A DNA stretch of 64,000 nt from the NCBI GenBank assembly GCA_956465555.1, contig OY101115.1, positions 1,798,001-1,862,000 on the forward strand. Reading direction: 5' to 3'. Positions 9,502 through 19,611 of this stretch are shown piece by piece. Both the position numbers and the translations under genes were made by a program. The DNA is from Nitzschia sp. pyKryTriq1. Its lineage: Eukaryota; Bacillariophyta; Bacillariophyceae; Bacillariales; Bacillariaceae. The notes under the pieces were generated by a model. The model had not been told where the DNA came from. It worked only from the letters and a program-made list of their open reading frames with translations, and ran no database searches. The stretch's first letter is position 1. The number at the start of each line of letters is the position of its first letter.

Positions 9502-10788
9502 TCAGTTTCGCATCGATCTCTGCCGTTTGGAAAACAAAGAAGCAAGCCAATCGCGAATTCCATGGGCTAGCAACGTAGATAAGAGAACAGTTGCACCAAT
9601 GGGTACAAGTCCTGGAAGGGCGATCCCCAGAGTGTTCACAAGCGAAGTCGAGAGCACTCCTGCTGCCGCTGCACTCCCAGCAATGGCTACAACCGCCAGC
9701 CCTTTCTTTGCTGTTCGATTGTCCAGACTAGAGACGGGTTTCTGGAGGTTGGATTGAAGAGTCCCTACCATCTTTCGTTTTGGCTGCTTTCGAATCGATT
9801 TCCGTGAATTCTTTCCAGACCTCTCTCGCACAGCAGTAGGAGAGCTAGAAATATGGCTTTCCAAAGGTACTGCTGTAGGATTGGTGCTGCCCTCAGCATC
9901 CTGGACGTAAAACGGAATCACTTTCGGTCCTGGGACCATCATTGCATCTGCTAAGTGCGGTGATACATGCGGCCCGGGAATGACCATGTCTTCCAAGGAA
10001 TACGGCATCACATGCGGCCCCGGAATGAGCGGTGCTCTTAACAAACTTCCAAAAGGATTCTTGTCGACATTTGCAGAGTAAGTGTCCATCGTTCGCTCAA
10101 CCGCAGAAAACGCGACAGCACCGAGCAGCAAAAGAGCCCCACAGATGAAAAGTGCATCCATCCATTCAAAGGTTGTGCGCCTTTCCAGGTTCTTCGTGAC
10201 GCCAGATTCTACGTTTCCCAGGCCAGTACCCTTGAAGGATGACAGCATTTGCAATGATCTCTGCCGAACACGATTCCTAAGCTCTTTTGGTCTCGGAGTC
10301 TGTTCCAAGGCTTGCATTCCAACAATGCAAGTTCGATAGCACATGACAACCTCGGCCCACGAAATGCGTTCCTCCTCAGAAATATCATTTTCTGTCAGAA
10401 GCTTCAGCACGAGACTCCATTGGAGGTCAGATGCTACGAAGCGCAGAGATTCATCTTCTTCGATTTCTTTGAGAGCGTGCTTCAAGTCTCTGTAACAGAA
10501 TTCCTTTGTGAAGGGAGCATTGGCCTGACCTCCTTTGGCGTTTCCCAGGGAGCTCTTGCCCTCTAGAAGCTCTAGTAGTGGCTCGAGGTGACGCAATGTA
10601 AGTGCCAGCTCATCCTTTTGCAGACGGAGCATCTCTTCGTAGGACTCGAGGAACGATTCTGCTTCCATGCTAGTCGTCTCGTCCAAACCCTCATCTTCAT
10701 CCAACGAAATGCTCTTTGCCAGAACGTGGACGTGCGATTTGGATTGCTCGCCCTTCGAACCAGATTTATCCTCGAGGGCGGAAGACAT
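9502..10788 (-). CDS. Unknown membrane protein with three 15-residue PGPHV repeats
   Basis: Single exon, 428 residues from the ATG at 10788-10786; the longer open frame starts at GTG. I do not recognise a family. Residues 1-210 are acidic and helical (long runs such as ESFLESYEEMLRLQKDEL), with paired Cys in CYRT. A membrane segment follows (WMDALFICGALLLLGAVAFS). Next come three tandem 15-residue units, LIPGPHVMPYSLEDM, VIPGPHVSPHLADAM and MVPGPKVIPFYVQDA. After a basic Ser/Lys-rich linker (RSGKNSRKSIRKQPKRK) there is a second hydrophobic hairpin (GLAVVAIAGSAAAAGVL and LGIALPGLVPIGATVLLS). No signal peptide is present. The repeats probably sit on one side of the membrane between the two hydrophobic regions. 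Function unknown. Confidence 0.75.
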   Translation of the reverse strand: MSSALEDKSGSKGEQSKSHVHVLAKSISLDEDEGLDETTSMEAESFLESYEEMLRLQKDELALTLRHLEPLLELLEGKSSLGNAKGGQANAPFTKEFCYRDLKHALKEIEEDESLRFVASDLQWSLVLKLLTENDISEEERISWAEVVMCYRTCIVGMQALEQTPRPKELRNRVRQRSLQMLSSFKGTGLGNVESGVTKNLERRTTFEWMDALFICGALLLLGAVAFSAVERTMDTYSANVDKNPFGSLLRAPLIPGPHVMPYSLEDMVIPGPHVSPHLADAMMVPGPKVIPFYVQDAEGSTNPTAVPLESHISSSPTAVRERSGKNSRKSIRKQPKRKMVGTLQSNLQKPVSSLDNRTAKKGLAVVAIAGSAAAAGVLSTSLVNTLGIALPGLVPIGATVLLSTLLAHGIRDWLASLFSKRQRSMRN

Positions 10789-11311
10789 TATATGGTGATT
10801 ATTCAACAAGATGTGCTTTTTCACAAAGAACGTGAAGAAGAAATAGATGCTTCACAAGTGGCGAGTGAATGACGAGAGATACTGGTATTATGAGAGCGCA
10901 GAAGTGGAAATAAAGCTACAGTACTGGTACTTGCGTACAAGTACTCGTAATACCCGTACCACTATCAACTGCCACCTGGTGCTCAACAATGCGATGATAC
11001 TACCGGTAAAAATGAGTTGTTTTGAAACGCAACGACGGCACAGAGCATTCTTTTATACCGAACTGAATAATTCAAATGCTCTAACGGTAGAGGAGTCGTG
11101 GATACGTATGTACCGGTAGTAGGACCTCGTACAATAAGGAGAACGCGCGCAGCTATAGCTCAACGCTGCGAAAAAGTCGAGAATAAATAGCTTCGGATCT
11201 GTGTAAATTTTATATAGAAAGAAAGCTCTTTCCGAGCTGGTCACAACTCTGGGGTTACATCCAAAATCAGACAGTTCCTTCGATCAATTCTGGCCCTTCA
11301 ATTTCGGCTCT
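10789..11311. other. Intergenic gap rich in GTAC strings
   Basis: Near 10918-10962 lies a dense run of GTAC-type motifs (CAGTACTGGTACTTGCGTAC, then AAGTACTCGTAATACCCGTACC). Another lies at 11108-11118 (TGTACCGGTAG). No gene was found. Confidence 0.5.
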
Positions 11312-11334
11312 TTTACCTATGCCCATTCACTCTG

Positions 11335-11811
11335 GTGCTTCCGCCAAGACTATGGCAGAGATTGCAGAAAAATTCCCACCGAGACGACACGCTGTCCCAC
11401 GACCGCCCGCCCGCGAACCAGCTAGATCCCGTCCGCGCCGCAGCCCGCCGGTTCATCCAAGCTCGCAGATTCTCTAACGGAAACCGGGACACCCTCATCT
11501 GCAAATACTTGGCAAATCAACACATCTCAGCGCGCACCATCAACACCACCATCCTACGCGCCGCAAAACGGTGCAATCTACACACCCGCGGTTTCGACTA
11601 CTCCCGCATCGGCTCACATTCCATCCGCCCATCCGGCGCAATGGCACTCTACCTCAACAACGTCGACCCGTCCAAAATACAACTTATGGGCCGGTGGCGG
11701 AGTCAGACGTGGCTCACCTACATCCACTCACAAATTGCAGCCGTCACCAGAGCGCTATCTGCAATCATGCATCTAGGGGCCTGGCCACCGTCTTGTTTTT
11801 CACTGCCGTGA
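11335..11811 (+). mobile_element. Tyrosine-recombinase element fossil (C-terminal catalytic part)
   Basis: The plus strand encodes the C-terminal catalytic part of a tyrosine recombinase: an H-x-x-R box in SHSIRPSGAMAL and the nucleophile Tyr in GRWRSQTWLTYIHSQI. Only the second half of such a protein is present and no terminal repeats or partner genes are seen, so it is a broken remnant. Crypton-like DNA elements and DIRS-type retroelements both carry such enzymes; the fragment does not decide between them. Several similar recombinase families occur in diatoms (established knowledge). Confidence 0.65.
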
Positions 11812-12397
11812 ATCCGAATTCCTCAATCCTACTAGCCTATCCTTGCAATCCCTAACAAACTTTTAGGGCACTTGAGGGCATTTGGACCGACTGTGGCGGA
11901 TTCATCGGAGGCCCTGGCAATAGCTAGTTAACCGGATAGTCTTTCAAGTTGGCCAAAAAGAACCAGAAGTGTACCCAGATGCTAGCAACGACCAGAGCAG
12001 TTTATAGGCCGAAAGGATTAGAACGACCCCAAAACCGAGCACCACGGATGGACTGACGGGCGGATCACTCGAGTCGGGAGCACAGCGCACCCATGCGGCC
12101 AAAAGAGGCGGCGGGGGCAGCGAAAGGGCAACTGTAGTAAGCAGGCGTCTCTGACGATCTTCGATCGCAGTGGTCGTTTGTTCCGTTAGTCTTCCCGACC
12201 TCCAGACAGTACCAGGTAGTGGCATTATGGCCTGCGGGCGTTCCATCTGTACAGTGCTTCTGCCAGTACCTCCGCAGTACAACAGCTACGTACATATCCC
12301 CTCCACCACACGGTTCCGTCGCTCTCTACTCTAGTAGTAGAGGCGTTTGCCACAATCAAACGCATTGGAAGCACTGACGCTGTTTCGCTATCGACAG
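11812..12397. other. Intergenic gap before COQ3
   Basis: I see no supported gene. Near 12328-12340 lies CTCTAGTAGTAGAGG, an imperfect palindrome also seen near 40760. The last part is the COQ3 leader. Confidence 0.4.
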
Positions 12398-13288
12398 ATG
12401 AGTGCCCTGCGACGATGCCCGGCGAGAGTACTACGCACAAGTGGTTCCTGTCGTTTCGGTTCCAACCTGACGCCAGCTGAAGATTTGAGTATCGGGCTTT
12501 CTAGTAGAAAACATGGGATTCGACCACTCTCTTCTTCGGTCTCGTCAGCGGAAGTAGGGAAGTTTTCGGCCTTATCCAAGACATGGTGGGATCCAAGAGC
12601 GAATCCTTTGATTGGAATGAATGCCATTCGAATGAAATACATCCAAGATCAAATAAAAGGAGATACAGATACAAGCACTCTCCCTCCACTGTCGGGATTA
12701 AAAGCATTGGATGTGGGTTGTGGGGGTGGCCTACTTTCGGAGAGTCTTGCTCGATTGGGAGCCACTGTGACTGCTGTCGATCCATCCAGAGAGCTTGTCG
12801 AAGCAGCTCGCTGGCACGCTCGATTGGACCCACGAACTCGATCCATTGACTTTCGAGGAGGTTTTTCGGTAGAAGGATTGGCCTCCGAAAACAAAGGAGA
12901 TGATGGTCAATATGATGTCATTTGTTTGCTCGAAGTGCTCGAACACGTCACGGATCCCCATTCAATACTTTCTTCGATTCATTCTCTGCTCAAACCAGAC
13001 GGAAAACTTTTCTTGTCTACTTTGAATCGAACTACCAAGAGCAAGCTGGTTGCCATTTGGGGAGCCGAATATATCATGCGGTACTTGCCGATTGGCACTC
13101 ATGATTGGAATCAGTTTCGATCACCGAAGGAAGTCCAAGAGCTCATGGCGAAGAATGGTTTTCTCCAGACAGACGTGAGTGGTATGGTGGTAAATTCGCC
13201 TCCCGTTTTTGGTCAGTGGGATTGGCGACTAGATGACAAGGATGTCGATGTGAACTGGATTGGGACGTATGAAAAGGTTCCACACTAA
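12398..13288 (+). CDS. COQ3: Ubiquinone biosynthesis O-methyltransferase COQ3 (UbiG family)
   Basis: Single exon, 296 residues from the ATG at 12398. The N-terminus (MSALRRCPARVLRTSGSCRF) is Arg-rich without acids, as in a mitochondrial presequence. The class I SAM methyltransferase fold is plain: motif I LDVGCGGGLLSESLARLG, motif post-I VTAVDPS, motif II YDVICLLEVLEHV, and motif III in LLKPDGKLFLSTLNRT. KTWWDPRANPLIGMNAIR just before the fold is the UbiG signature, and IVGAEYIMRYLP-type sequence (WGAEYIMRYLPIGTHDW) fits COQ3. It should catalyse both O-methylation steps of ubiquinone synthesis at the inner mitochondrial membrane. It is convergent with the mitochondrial uS9 gene, 80 bases apart. 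Confidence 0.92.
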   Translation: MSALRRCPARVLRTSGSCRFGSNLTPAEDLSIGLSSRKHGIRPLSSSVSSAEVGKFSALSKTWWDPRANPLIGMNAIRMKYIQDQIKGDTDTSTLPPLSGLKALDVGCGGGLLSESLARLGATVTAVDPSRELVEAARWHARLDPRTRSIDFRGGFSVEGLASENKGDDGQYDVICLLEVLEHVTDPHSILSSIHSLLKPDGKLFLSTLNRTTKSKLVAIWGAEYIMRYLPIGTHDWNQFRSPKEVQELMAKNGFLQTDVSGMVVNSPPVFGQWDWRLDDKDVDVNWIGTYEKVPH

Positions 13289-13368
13289 CAGAAGTGGGCC
13301 ATACGAAATTATTTTGCTACCAATTACTCATATCTGCTATAACCATGATAGCCTCTTCTATAATAAAT

Positions 13369-14262
13369 TTAACGTTTGACCCATTGTGGCTTCTTCCGGG
13401 CCTTGAGGTGGCCCACCTTCTTTCGTTCCACCTTTCGCGGATCTCTCGTCAAGTATCCCAATCGTTTGAGAGGAGGTCGGTAGACGTCGGGGTTGTAATG
13501 GTTTAACGCCCGTGCCACACCATGCCTAATCGCTCCGGCCTGTCCCGTCAAGCCACCTCCCGTCACCATGGCTGTGACATCAAACTTTCCACAGGTAGCT
13601 GTGGCCGCTAAGGGTGCCAAGACGAGTTCTCGATCTGACGTTCGATCAAAGTAATCGCAAAAATCTTGGTGGTTTACCACAACATGCCCAAAGCCAGGTT
13701 GAATCCAAACCCGTGCCGAGGCTGTCTTCCGGCCTCCTCTTCCATAAGCCCGACCTCGTTCGTCAATGACTGGTGCTCGGACGGGTGCCTTGGCGTTTTC
13801 GAGCCATCTTTTCTTTTGCTCGTCATCGTCGTCTTGGAGGGCTTTGACTTGTTCGGCCAGCTCCATTTCTTCTTCTTGCCACGTTTTTTTGGAATCTTCT
13901 TCCAGATCGTCCTCGTCCATAGTCATCAGCTCTGATTCTTGATAATCATCTTCGGGGTACTCTCCGATATTCAATGAGACTGCGTGCGTCCTCCATTTTC
14001 TTCTCGAGGAAGATGTCACATCTTCATCCTGCGGTGGGGGGCGCCGCAGCAGTGGCGCAGTCGGTGGTCGTACGGAGGAAAACGAAAGAGTCGAACCAAC
14101 TGAGACGACTCGAGGCCGATCCTCCGTCCATCGATGATGATGATGATTCCACATGCAACCGGCATCATGGGAGAGAACCAAGGGGGATTGATGGCGCCAA
14201 GCTGTCCCTGGAGCTGCCCGCACCATTCGGGATGTCGTCGATGATGACAGCAACCACCTCAT
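13369..14262 (-). CDS. MRPS9: Mitochondrial small ribosomal subunit protein uS9m
   Basis: Single exon, 297 residues, ATG at 14262-14260. The N-terminus (MRWLLSSSTTSRMVRAAPG) is a mitochondrial presequence. Residues 60-165 are an acidic linker (DEDDLEEDSKKTWQEEEME) seen as an extension in mitochondrial forms. The uS9 domain begins at GRGGRKTASARVWIQPG and includes VNHQDFCDYF, TGGGLTGQAGAIRHGVARAL and ends with the universal basic tail KKVGHLKARKKPQWVKR, which reaches toward the P-site tRNA. The complete C-terminus and the long N-terminal extension favour a mitochondrial rather than plastid (usually plastid-encoded) origin. Confidence 0.93.
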   Translation of the reverse strand: MRWLLSSSTTSRMVRAAPGTAWRHQSPLVLSHDAGCMWNHHHHRWTEDRPRVVSVGSTLSFSSVRPPTAPLLRRPPPQDEDVTSSSRRKWRTHAVSLNIGEYPEDDYQESELMTMDEDDLEEDSKKTWQEEEMELAEQVKALQDDDDEQKKRWLENAKAPVRAPVIDERGRAYGRGGRKTASARVWIQPGFGHVVVNHQDFCDYFDRTSDRELVLAPLAATATCGKFDVTAMVTGGGLTGQAGAIRHGVARALNHYNPDVYRPPLKRLGYLTRDPRKVERKKVGHLKARKKPQWVKR

Positions 14263-14702
14263 GGTTTATTTGCTTTTATATCGTTGAGTGAACAGTGAAT
14301 TAGGGTAATGACGAGGATAAAGTTCAGTGCTTGGTCTTGATACTTCAAAGAAAGTGTTGACAAGGGTTGCCGGTCATCATAGTATTATTACAGTAGAAAT
14401 GCAGTACCGGTACTGCTTTGCCAACCTCCCATCCACATACCGGTACCAGGTACTGTACTTGTATCGTCAATCAATCGTCATCGTCAGCTCGCTCATTACT
14501 ATTTCTGCGGCCCAGCGATCTTGATCCTCATCCAGTGCGCGTTGCGTGAGAGCGCGTATGAGATCAGTCGGATAAGTCGTCGATCTTTTGGTTCGTCCTT
14601 CGGCACCTTGCACGCACCACGCACACCGGGAGTCTTAGTGTAAGCCAGCAACTGCTCTAACGATCATGTAGCGTACGTAGTACAGGCGTAATGGGGGGAG
14701 TC
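14263..14702. other. Intergenic stretch before the repeat block
   Basis: The stretch contains GTAC strings near 14402-14417 (CAGTACCGGTACTG) and 14436-14462 (a run with TACCGGTACCAGGTACTG). No gene is supported. Confidence 0.45.
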
Positions 14703-15960
14703 TTGGGGAATAACGTGGATTCCTGCAGACTCCACCTCTCTCACGCGCGCCTTGTTCTCCGCACCTCCACGTGGAATACCTCATCTCCATAAGCTATCTA
14801 CAAGTCCGTATATCCTTATGTACTTGGTCTATGACAGAGCGTGTGATCCCCGATTTGCCGTTATTTTCGAGTAAATTTCGAATTACTGGCTCATCGGGGA
14901 AGTGCTCGCCCGTACCCTTGGTGTGGGTGGGTGGGAAAGCTTTTACTCTACTATCTATTCCACTGATCTCGATGCTCGAATTGCGACGATTTGTTGCAGA
15001 ATTGTGAGCTCTCCGCTCGTTTGCAGATCGATCTTGAATGATCCTGCGATCACTCTTTCGATTGCTCGCCGTCCTCACTCATCTCTGCAGCCTGCGCCAT
15101 TTCTTCCGCACATCTACCAATCAGATTCATTTGATGGCGTCATCATTACTCCGTCTGTCAGGCGTGCGCCTTCCATTAGAAGCTCCTTCTGCCTCCGTCT
15201 GGCCGGCTGTCGAGTCAGAGTTTTGGGGAATAAAGTGGATTCCTGCAGACTCCACCTCTCTCACGCGCCTTGTTCTCCGCACCTCCACGTGGAATACCTC
15301 ATCTCCATAAGCTATCTGGGTGTTTTGTTGGATGGCGGTGGTTTATTTTTGTTACCTGGATATGTCACTATCCGCTGCGCCCCCTCCCTGGTTGTTTGGA
15401 ACTGGGGGATTGAATTGGAGAACTTTTTGAGCTTCCGTATCCGCTGCCAGGAACTCGTGCCAACGGGCCGTTCCTTCTGCGTTGATCGCTTTGCTTACCC
15501 GTTTGGCATCGCGGTCCAATGGGAAGAGAGGGTGTACTTCAGTGGCGACGGGGATAGCCCCTGGATTCCCATGATTGTCGAGAGCCATTTCCCAGGTGTC
15601 GCGTTTTTCAATCGCGATGTGTCACTCATCTCTGCAGCCTGCGCCATTTCTTCCGCACATCTACCAATCAGATTCATTTGATGGCGTCATCATTACTCCG
15701 TCTGTCAGGCGTGCGCCTTCCATTAGAAGCTCCTTCTGCCTCCGTCTGGCCGGCTGTCGAGTCATAGACAGAGCACTAAAATCCGGAGTCTCGCAGTAAC
15801 GCGAGAGACGCGGGAATGTGCTCGCCAAGCCCAGGGTGGGTGGGTGGGAGACTTTTACTCTACAATCTATGTTTTCGCAGTATCAACGCTTTTGACAATG
15901 ATGGATTCTGTGAAAAGTGAGCTCTCCCATGATTGTTCCACCTCTCCCGAGCAACGACGA
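14703..15960 (+). repeat. Nested direct-repeat block with conserved flanks and different interiors
   Basis: Two sequence blocks alternate. R1 is at 14703-14799 and again at 15223-15317, with one substitution and a two-base length change. R2 is at 15075-15217 and again at 15622-15764; these 143 bases are identical at every position I compared. Between R1 and R2 lie two unrelated interiors: 14800-15074 and 15318-15621. After the second R2, 15765-15960 looks like a degraded copy of the first interior (shared ACAGAGC, GTGCTCGCC, GGGTGGGTGGGA and CTTTTACTCTAC). The order is R1-x-R2-R1'-u-R2-x'. A small hairpin (GTCTCGC...GCGAGAGAC) lies near 15788-15810. No host gene is supported; coding-like frames crossing the repeats are not convincing. 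Confidence 0.75.
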
Positions 15961-16340
15961 ACATTCGTCCCTGGTCTCTCGAATGGATGAGCTGAAGACG
16001 ATTGGCTCTAGGATCGTGTTTCTTTAGTAATCGTGGTGCGTCCTGAGTCGTGCGCCTCTCGTGAATGCATCTCGCGTCTGTCCGTTGTTGGTAGTTATTT
16101 GAACACCCCGGGTCTCGTCGTCGCCTCCATCTGGCTTTTATCGCGCAGGTTTGAGGTTTGCAGTTTGCAGTTTGCAGTTTCCAGAGGTTTGACAATGGCG
16201 GACAAAAGAGTGGAGAGTGGACAGCAGACAAGCTGAAGGCAATCACAAAACACCACACGGAAACATACGATACGAGCCTACTACTCAAAGTCTGTTGTGT
16301 TTCGTTCTTCTTTTCATTTTCGGCTTCTTCCGATCCAAGC

Positions 16341-17430
16341 ATGGGAGACTACTACGGACGAGCGTCGTCTTCCGGCGATACCGGTACCCCCAAATCGAGT
16401 AGTTTGGATCAAGGCAAGATCTTTGTGGGAGGTCTGTCATGGCAAACCACGGAAGAATCGTTGCGATGGCACTTTGAGCAATACGGTCCGGTGGTTTCCG
16501 TAGACGTTATGAAAGATCGGGTCACGGGAGATCCACGCGGATTCGCCTTTGTAGTCTTTCAAGATGGGGCAACGGTTGATCTTGTCATGGCCGAGCCGAA
16601 CCATGAAATCAATCATAAAATTGTCGATGTCAAACGGGCGCAGGCGAGAGGGGTGGCCCCGCCGTCGATCCATATCAAAGAGGACGGAGAGCCGGGACCA
16701 GAGGGAGAAAGAAGTCAGCCCACTGGTAGCAGCAGCAACAGCAATAACAATAACAATGACAACAACAACCGCATGACGCCGGAACAACAGGGAACCAAAG
16801 TCTTTGTGGGAGGTACGTAATACTACGAACAGACTGCAAATAAAAATGATGTATGAGAATACTTGCGTCGTCCAGACACTGTGCATGGCAACCTTACCAA
16901 TGCCCTTATTGTATACGAATATAGGCCTTCCTCATAGTGTTGATCGAGATGAACTCAAGCAAATCTTTGAAGAATTCGGGCCGGTTGTCGATGCCATTGT
17001 GATGGTCGACCAAGCCACCAACCGTTCCAGAGGTTTTGGTTTTGTCACCTTTGAACAGGGAAGCGATGGAGCACAGCGAGTCATTGAATTACAACCTTTG
17101 AATATTCAAGGCCGCAACGTTGAAGTCAAACTAGCCACGCCCAAGGCGGATCAACGACGGGCACCTCCTGCGGCGGGGCCCAAACACGTCGGATTGCGGG
17201 CAGGGATGGCCTCTTCGTCCACGACGGGGGAATATGCAGGTTTGGCTGTGTCATATGGAAGGAATGGATGGAAGGCGGGCTATGGAACGTATGCCTTTGG
17301 CAAGGCTGGATGGGCGGTTCAAGGTTGGGAAGATATGGGGACAGTGCCGGAAAAGAGTGGGTTCTCCTTCTCCATGCTGCATGATTCTTCTGCAGAAGAA
17401 ATGCCGCCTCCGAAAAAGGCAAGGCATTGA
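16341..17430 (+). CDS. RNA-binding protein with two RRM domains (hnRNP A/B-Musashi type)
   Basis: Two exons, 16341-16812 and 16925-17430 (325 residues), with a 112-base GT-AG intron in phase 1 that falls inside the RNP2 motif of RRM2. The spliced frame restores KVFVGGLPHSVDRDEL. RRM1 (about residues 30-105) has RNP2 KIFVGGL and RNP1 RGFAFVVF; RRM2 has VFVGGL and RGFGFVTF. The linker is Asn/Ser-rich. The C-terminal part is Gly/Ala-rich with KKARH at the end, a possible nuclear signal. This tandem arrangement is that of hnRNP A/B, DAZAP1 and Musashi proteins, which act in splicing, mRNA transport or translation; the exact role cannot be read. The leader carries three tandem GTTTGCA units (about 16155-16175). 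Confidence 0.9.
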
Positions 17431-17572
17431 GTGTACTGTGGACTAGGACTATAGAATAGGAGTATGTATGAAGCCAGCTAGATAATGTGATGTAGAAATA
17501 GTGTAGCGCTAACAAATACATTTTGTAGCAGGTCTTCATTATTTGATATGCACGTTGGATCTAGCGGTAGAT

Positions 17573-18916
17573 CTATACTTGAGTACGACTGATCTGCTCC
17601 AGCTGAATGGCGTCCCCAAGAGCTTGTACAAAGTCCTCCACTGAAACAGCTCGTTCCATTCCTCCCAGAAATTGAGCGTGCGCTTGCAGTGGTAATCGTC
17701 GTAGACTTCGGCCGCTCAGTCCCTCCGCTCTTCGCGCACATTCCAACAAAAGCTTGGTGACCGCATTAGAGTTCCCGTTCCATTGCTGCTGTTGTTCAAA
17801 TGATGCGATTGTCGTCAAAGAAGAAGAGGACGATGATGATGACGATTCTTCGACAGAAGCCACAATAATACCGACTCGCTGTAACTCTTCGATACATGAT
17901 TTGAGAATTTCGTAGCGCGCTTTAAGGATGGGTAGTCCAATGTGTATTTTGAGATCGACTCGATCCACAAAGGCCGCATCGACGGATCCCGTCAGATTGG
18001 TCGTCGCCAGGACCAGCACATTGGGAAAAGATCGCAACCGATCCAGGGACGTGAGCAAGGAATTGACGGCACGCATGGCGTCGGAGGGATCCCCACTCGC
18101 TCCTTGATTGTTTCGCGAGGAAGCCAAGCTTTCCACTTCGTCCACCAACACACACACTAGAGTGTTCGGATCATCTTGGACCATGTCCCTGACCATTTGA
18201 AATAGCGTACTGACAAGTTTTCCACTGGTCGAAAACCATTTACTAAAAAGGGAATGTGCCCGCACGTCGAGAAGCGTCGCTCCTTGTGGGAACCGATGCC
18301 TCATACGAATCGCCAGTTTGTGAGCAAGACTGCGGCAGAGACTGGTTTTGCCTGTGCCGGGTACTCCATGCAGGAGCAGGATCCGATTCCAGTGCACCAA
18401 GTGCGAGGACACGGCTCGGTCCGAGAAGAGCAGAGCACTCTGTGCGTAGTCCAGTAGTCGTTGCTTCAGACGAGGTTCCAAAATCAAGGTTTCCCACAGT
18501 CCATCCAAGCTGACATGTGGCAACGTCAAACTATCGCATCCCGCCGTCCATTCGTCGTCGCCACCGTCCGGTTCGATTTCTTCTGTGCAGACTTCTTCTT
18601 CGCTGAGATGAAAGACGTGTGCACGAAAATTGTGGGCCCTGGGAGAAATCTCACGAGATATCACCGTAAGTCCATCTTCTCCGTCGTCCTGGCACAGAGT
18701 CGCCTTGAGGCAGGATTCCGCGAGCGGTGCCGGGAGACAACGGAGATCGATCTGGCGGCAGTCGCTCATCAGCGTCAACGGCTCCTGACTTTGCTCCAAA
18801 AAATCGGACCACTGAGTTTGAAGAGTGACCAGGGAAGTCGGACACAACGCGTGGACTGCGACTTCGACGTGCAGAGGACGTTGCTCTTTTGGCTGTGGCT
18901 GGGCCTCGACTTGCAT
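17573..18916 (-). CDS. PCH2: AAA+ ATPase TRIP13/PCH2
   Basis: Single visible exon, 447 residues from the ATG at 18916-18914. The frame is open for 101 further codons upstream but has no ATG there, so this start is chosen; it places HVEVAVH, the conserved N-terminal strand of the family, at residue 17. The AAA+ core has Walker A HGVPGTGKTSLC, Walker B VCVLVDEVESLASSR, sensor 1 VLATTNLTGSVDAAFVDRVD, and the family strings SKWFSTSGKLVSTLF and RADLKIHIGLP-like DRVDLKIHIGLP. TRIP13/PCH2 remodels HORMA-domain proteins (Mad2, Hop1) in the spindle checkpoint and meiotic recombination, using the adaptor p31comet. A Ser/Gln-rich insert lies near residue 365-390. Meiosis or checkpoint roles are from family knowledge. 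Confidence 0.9.
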   Translation of the reverse strand: MQVEAQPQPKEQRPLHVEVAVHALCPTSLVTLQTQWSDFLEQSQEPLTLMSDCRQIDLRCLPAPLAESCLKATLCQDDGEDGLTVISREISPRAHNFRAHVFHLSEEEVCTEEIEPDGGDDEWTAGCDSLTLPHVSLDGLWETLILEPRLKQRLLDYAQSALLFSDRAVSSHLVHWNRILLLHGVPGTGKTSLCRSLAHKLAIRMRHRFPQGATLLDVRAHSLFSKWFSTSGKLVSTLFQMVRDMVQDDPNTLVCVLVDEVESLASSRNNQGASGDPSDAMRAVNSLLTSLDRLRSFPNVLVLATTNLTGSVDAAFVDRVDLKIHIGLPILKARYEILKSCIEELQRVGIIVASVEESSSSSSSSSLTTIASFEQQQQWNGNSNAVTKLLLECARRAEGLSGRSLRRLPLQAHAQFLGGMERAVSVEDFVQALGDAIQLEQISRTQV

Positions 18917-19611
18917 TGCTGGTTCGTATTTGGGAAAGATGAGCACTGCCTGTAGGTCTTGCTGGGATTGCAATTTTATACAAGTATAGTTAGTATGAGT
19001 GTTTGAAGTGTTTGCTGTGGTGAGATTGTCATTGTTGACGTTGTTGCGAGTTGCGAGTAAATCTACAAGTACATGCGAGTATTCATTGGGTAGACGACTG
19101 CTCGATCCGACTCGCTCGACTGAGTCCGGGAAAAAAATGGCGCGAATGCGGGTGAAGGACAGATCATGATGTCCCTTTCCGCGCGCGCGCGTCGGGCCAC
19201 CATCGAAATTTTTCAACACACGCGGGACTGTTGTCGAGTATGAGCACGAGTAGTGGAGCTAATTGGTGCTGTGACTCAAGGAAAAACTACAGCAACATAG
19301 AATGCTTCCCAGTTGCGAAAATTTCAAATTCACATATGGGATCATTCCCTTTCTTTACATACCCAGGAAAGCATGTGCTCATTTTAACTCTTCCAACAAA
19401 GTAGCGCTCAACCGATTTGTAGAAACAAAGCAACGCTTCTATCGTGAAGTGACATCTTTGTGGCTTCATTCAACTCAATAACAGCCACCCCCATCGTCTC
19501 TTTGCTCTTTCATAATTCTTGTCTATTGGAATCGTCAAGAGACGGTCTGTATCCTTATTCTTCTTCTGAATCTATCTGTATTGCTAGTCTAGCTAGTACG
19601 AAGATCCCTTT
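18917..19611. other. Divergent upstream region of PCH2 and the HMG-box gene
   Basis: The region holds the divergent leaders of two genes. Its PCH2-side 300 bases happen to be open in the PCH2 frame but lack an ATG; an upstream coding exon cannot be excluded. A GC-rich GCGCGCGCGC run lies at about 19180-19190. The HMG side is C/T-rich. Confidence 0.4.

Noticed and set aside
14902-15681. 259-codon plus-strand frame through the repeat block
   Set aside because: It runs across both repeat copies and unrelated interiors; no protein family is visible and the frame is shared by duplicated non-coding-like DNA.
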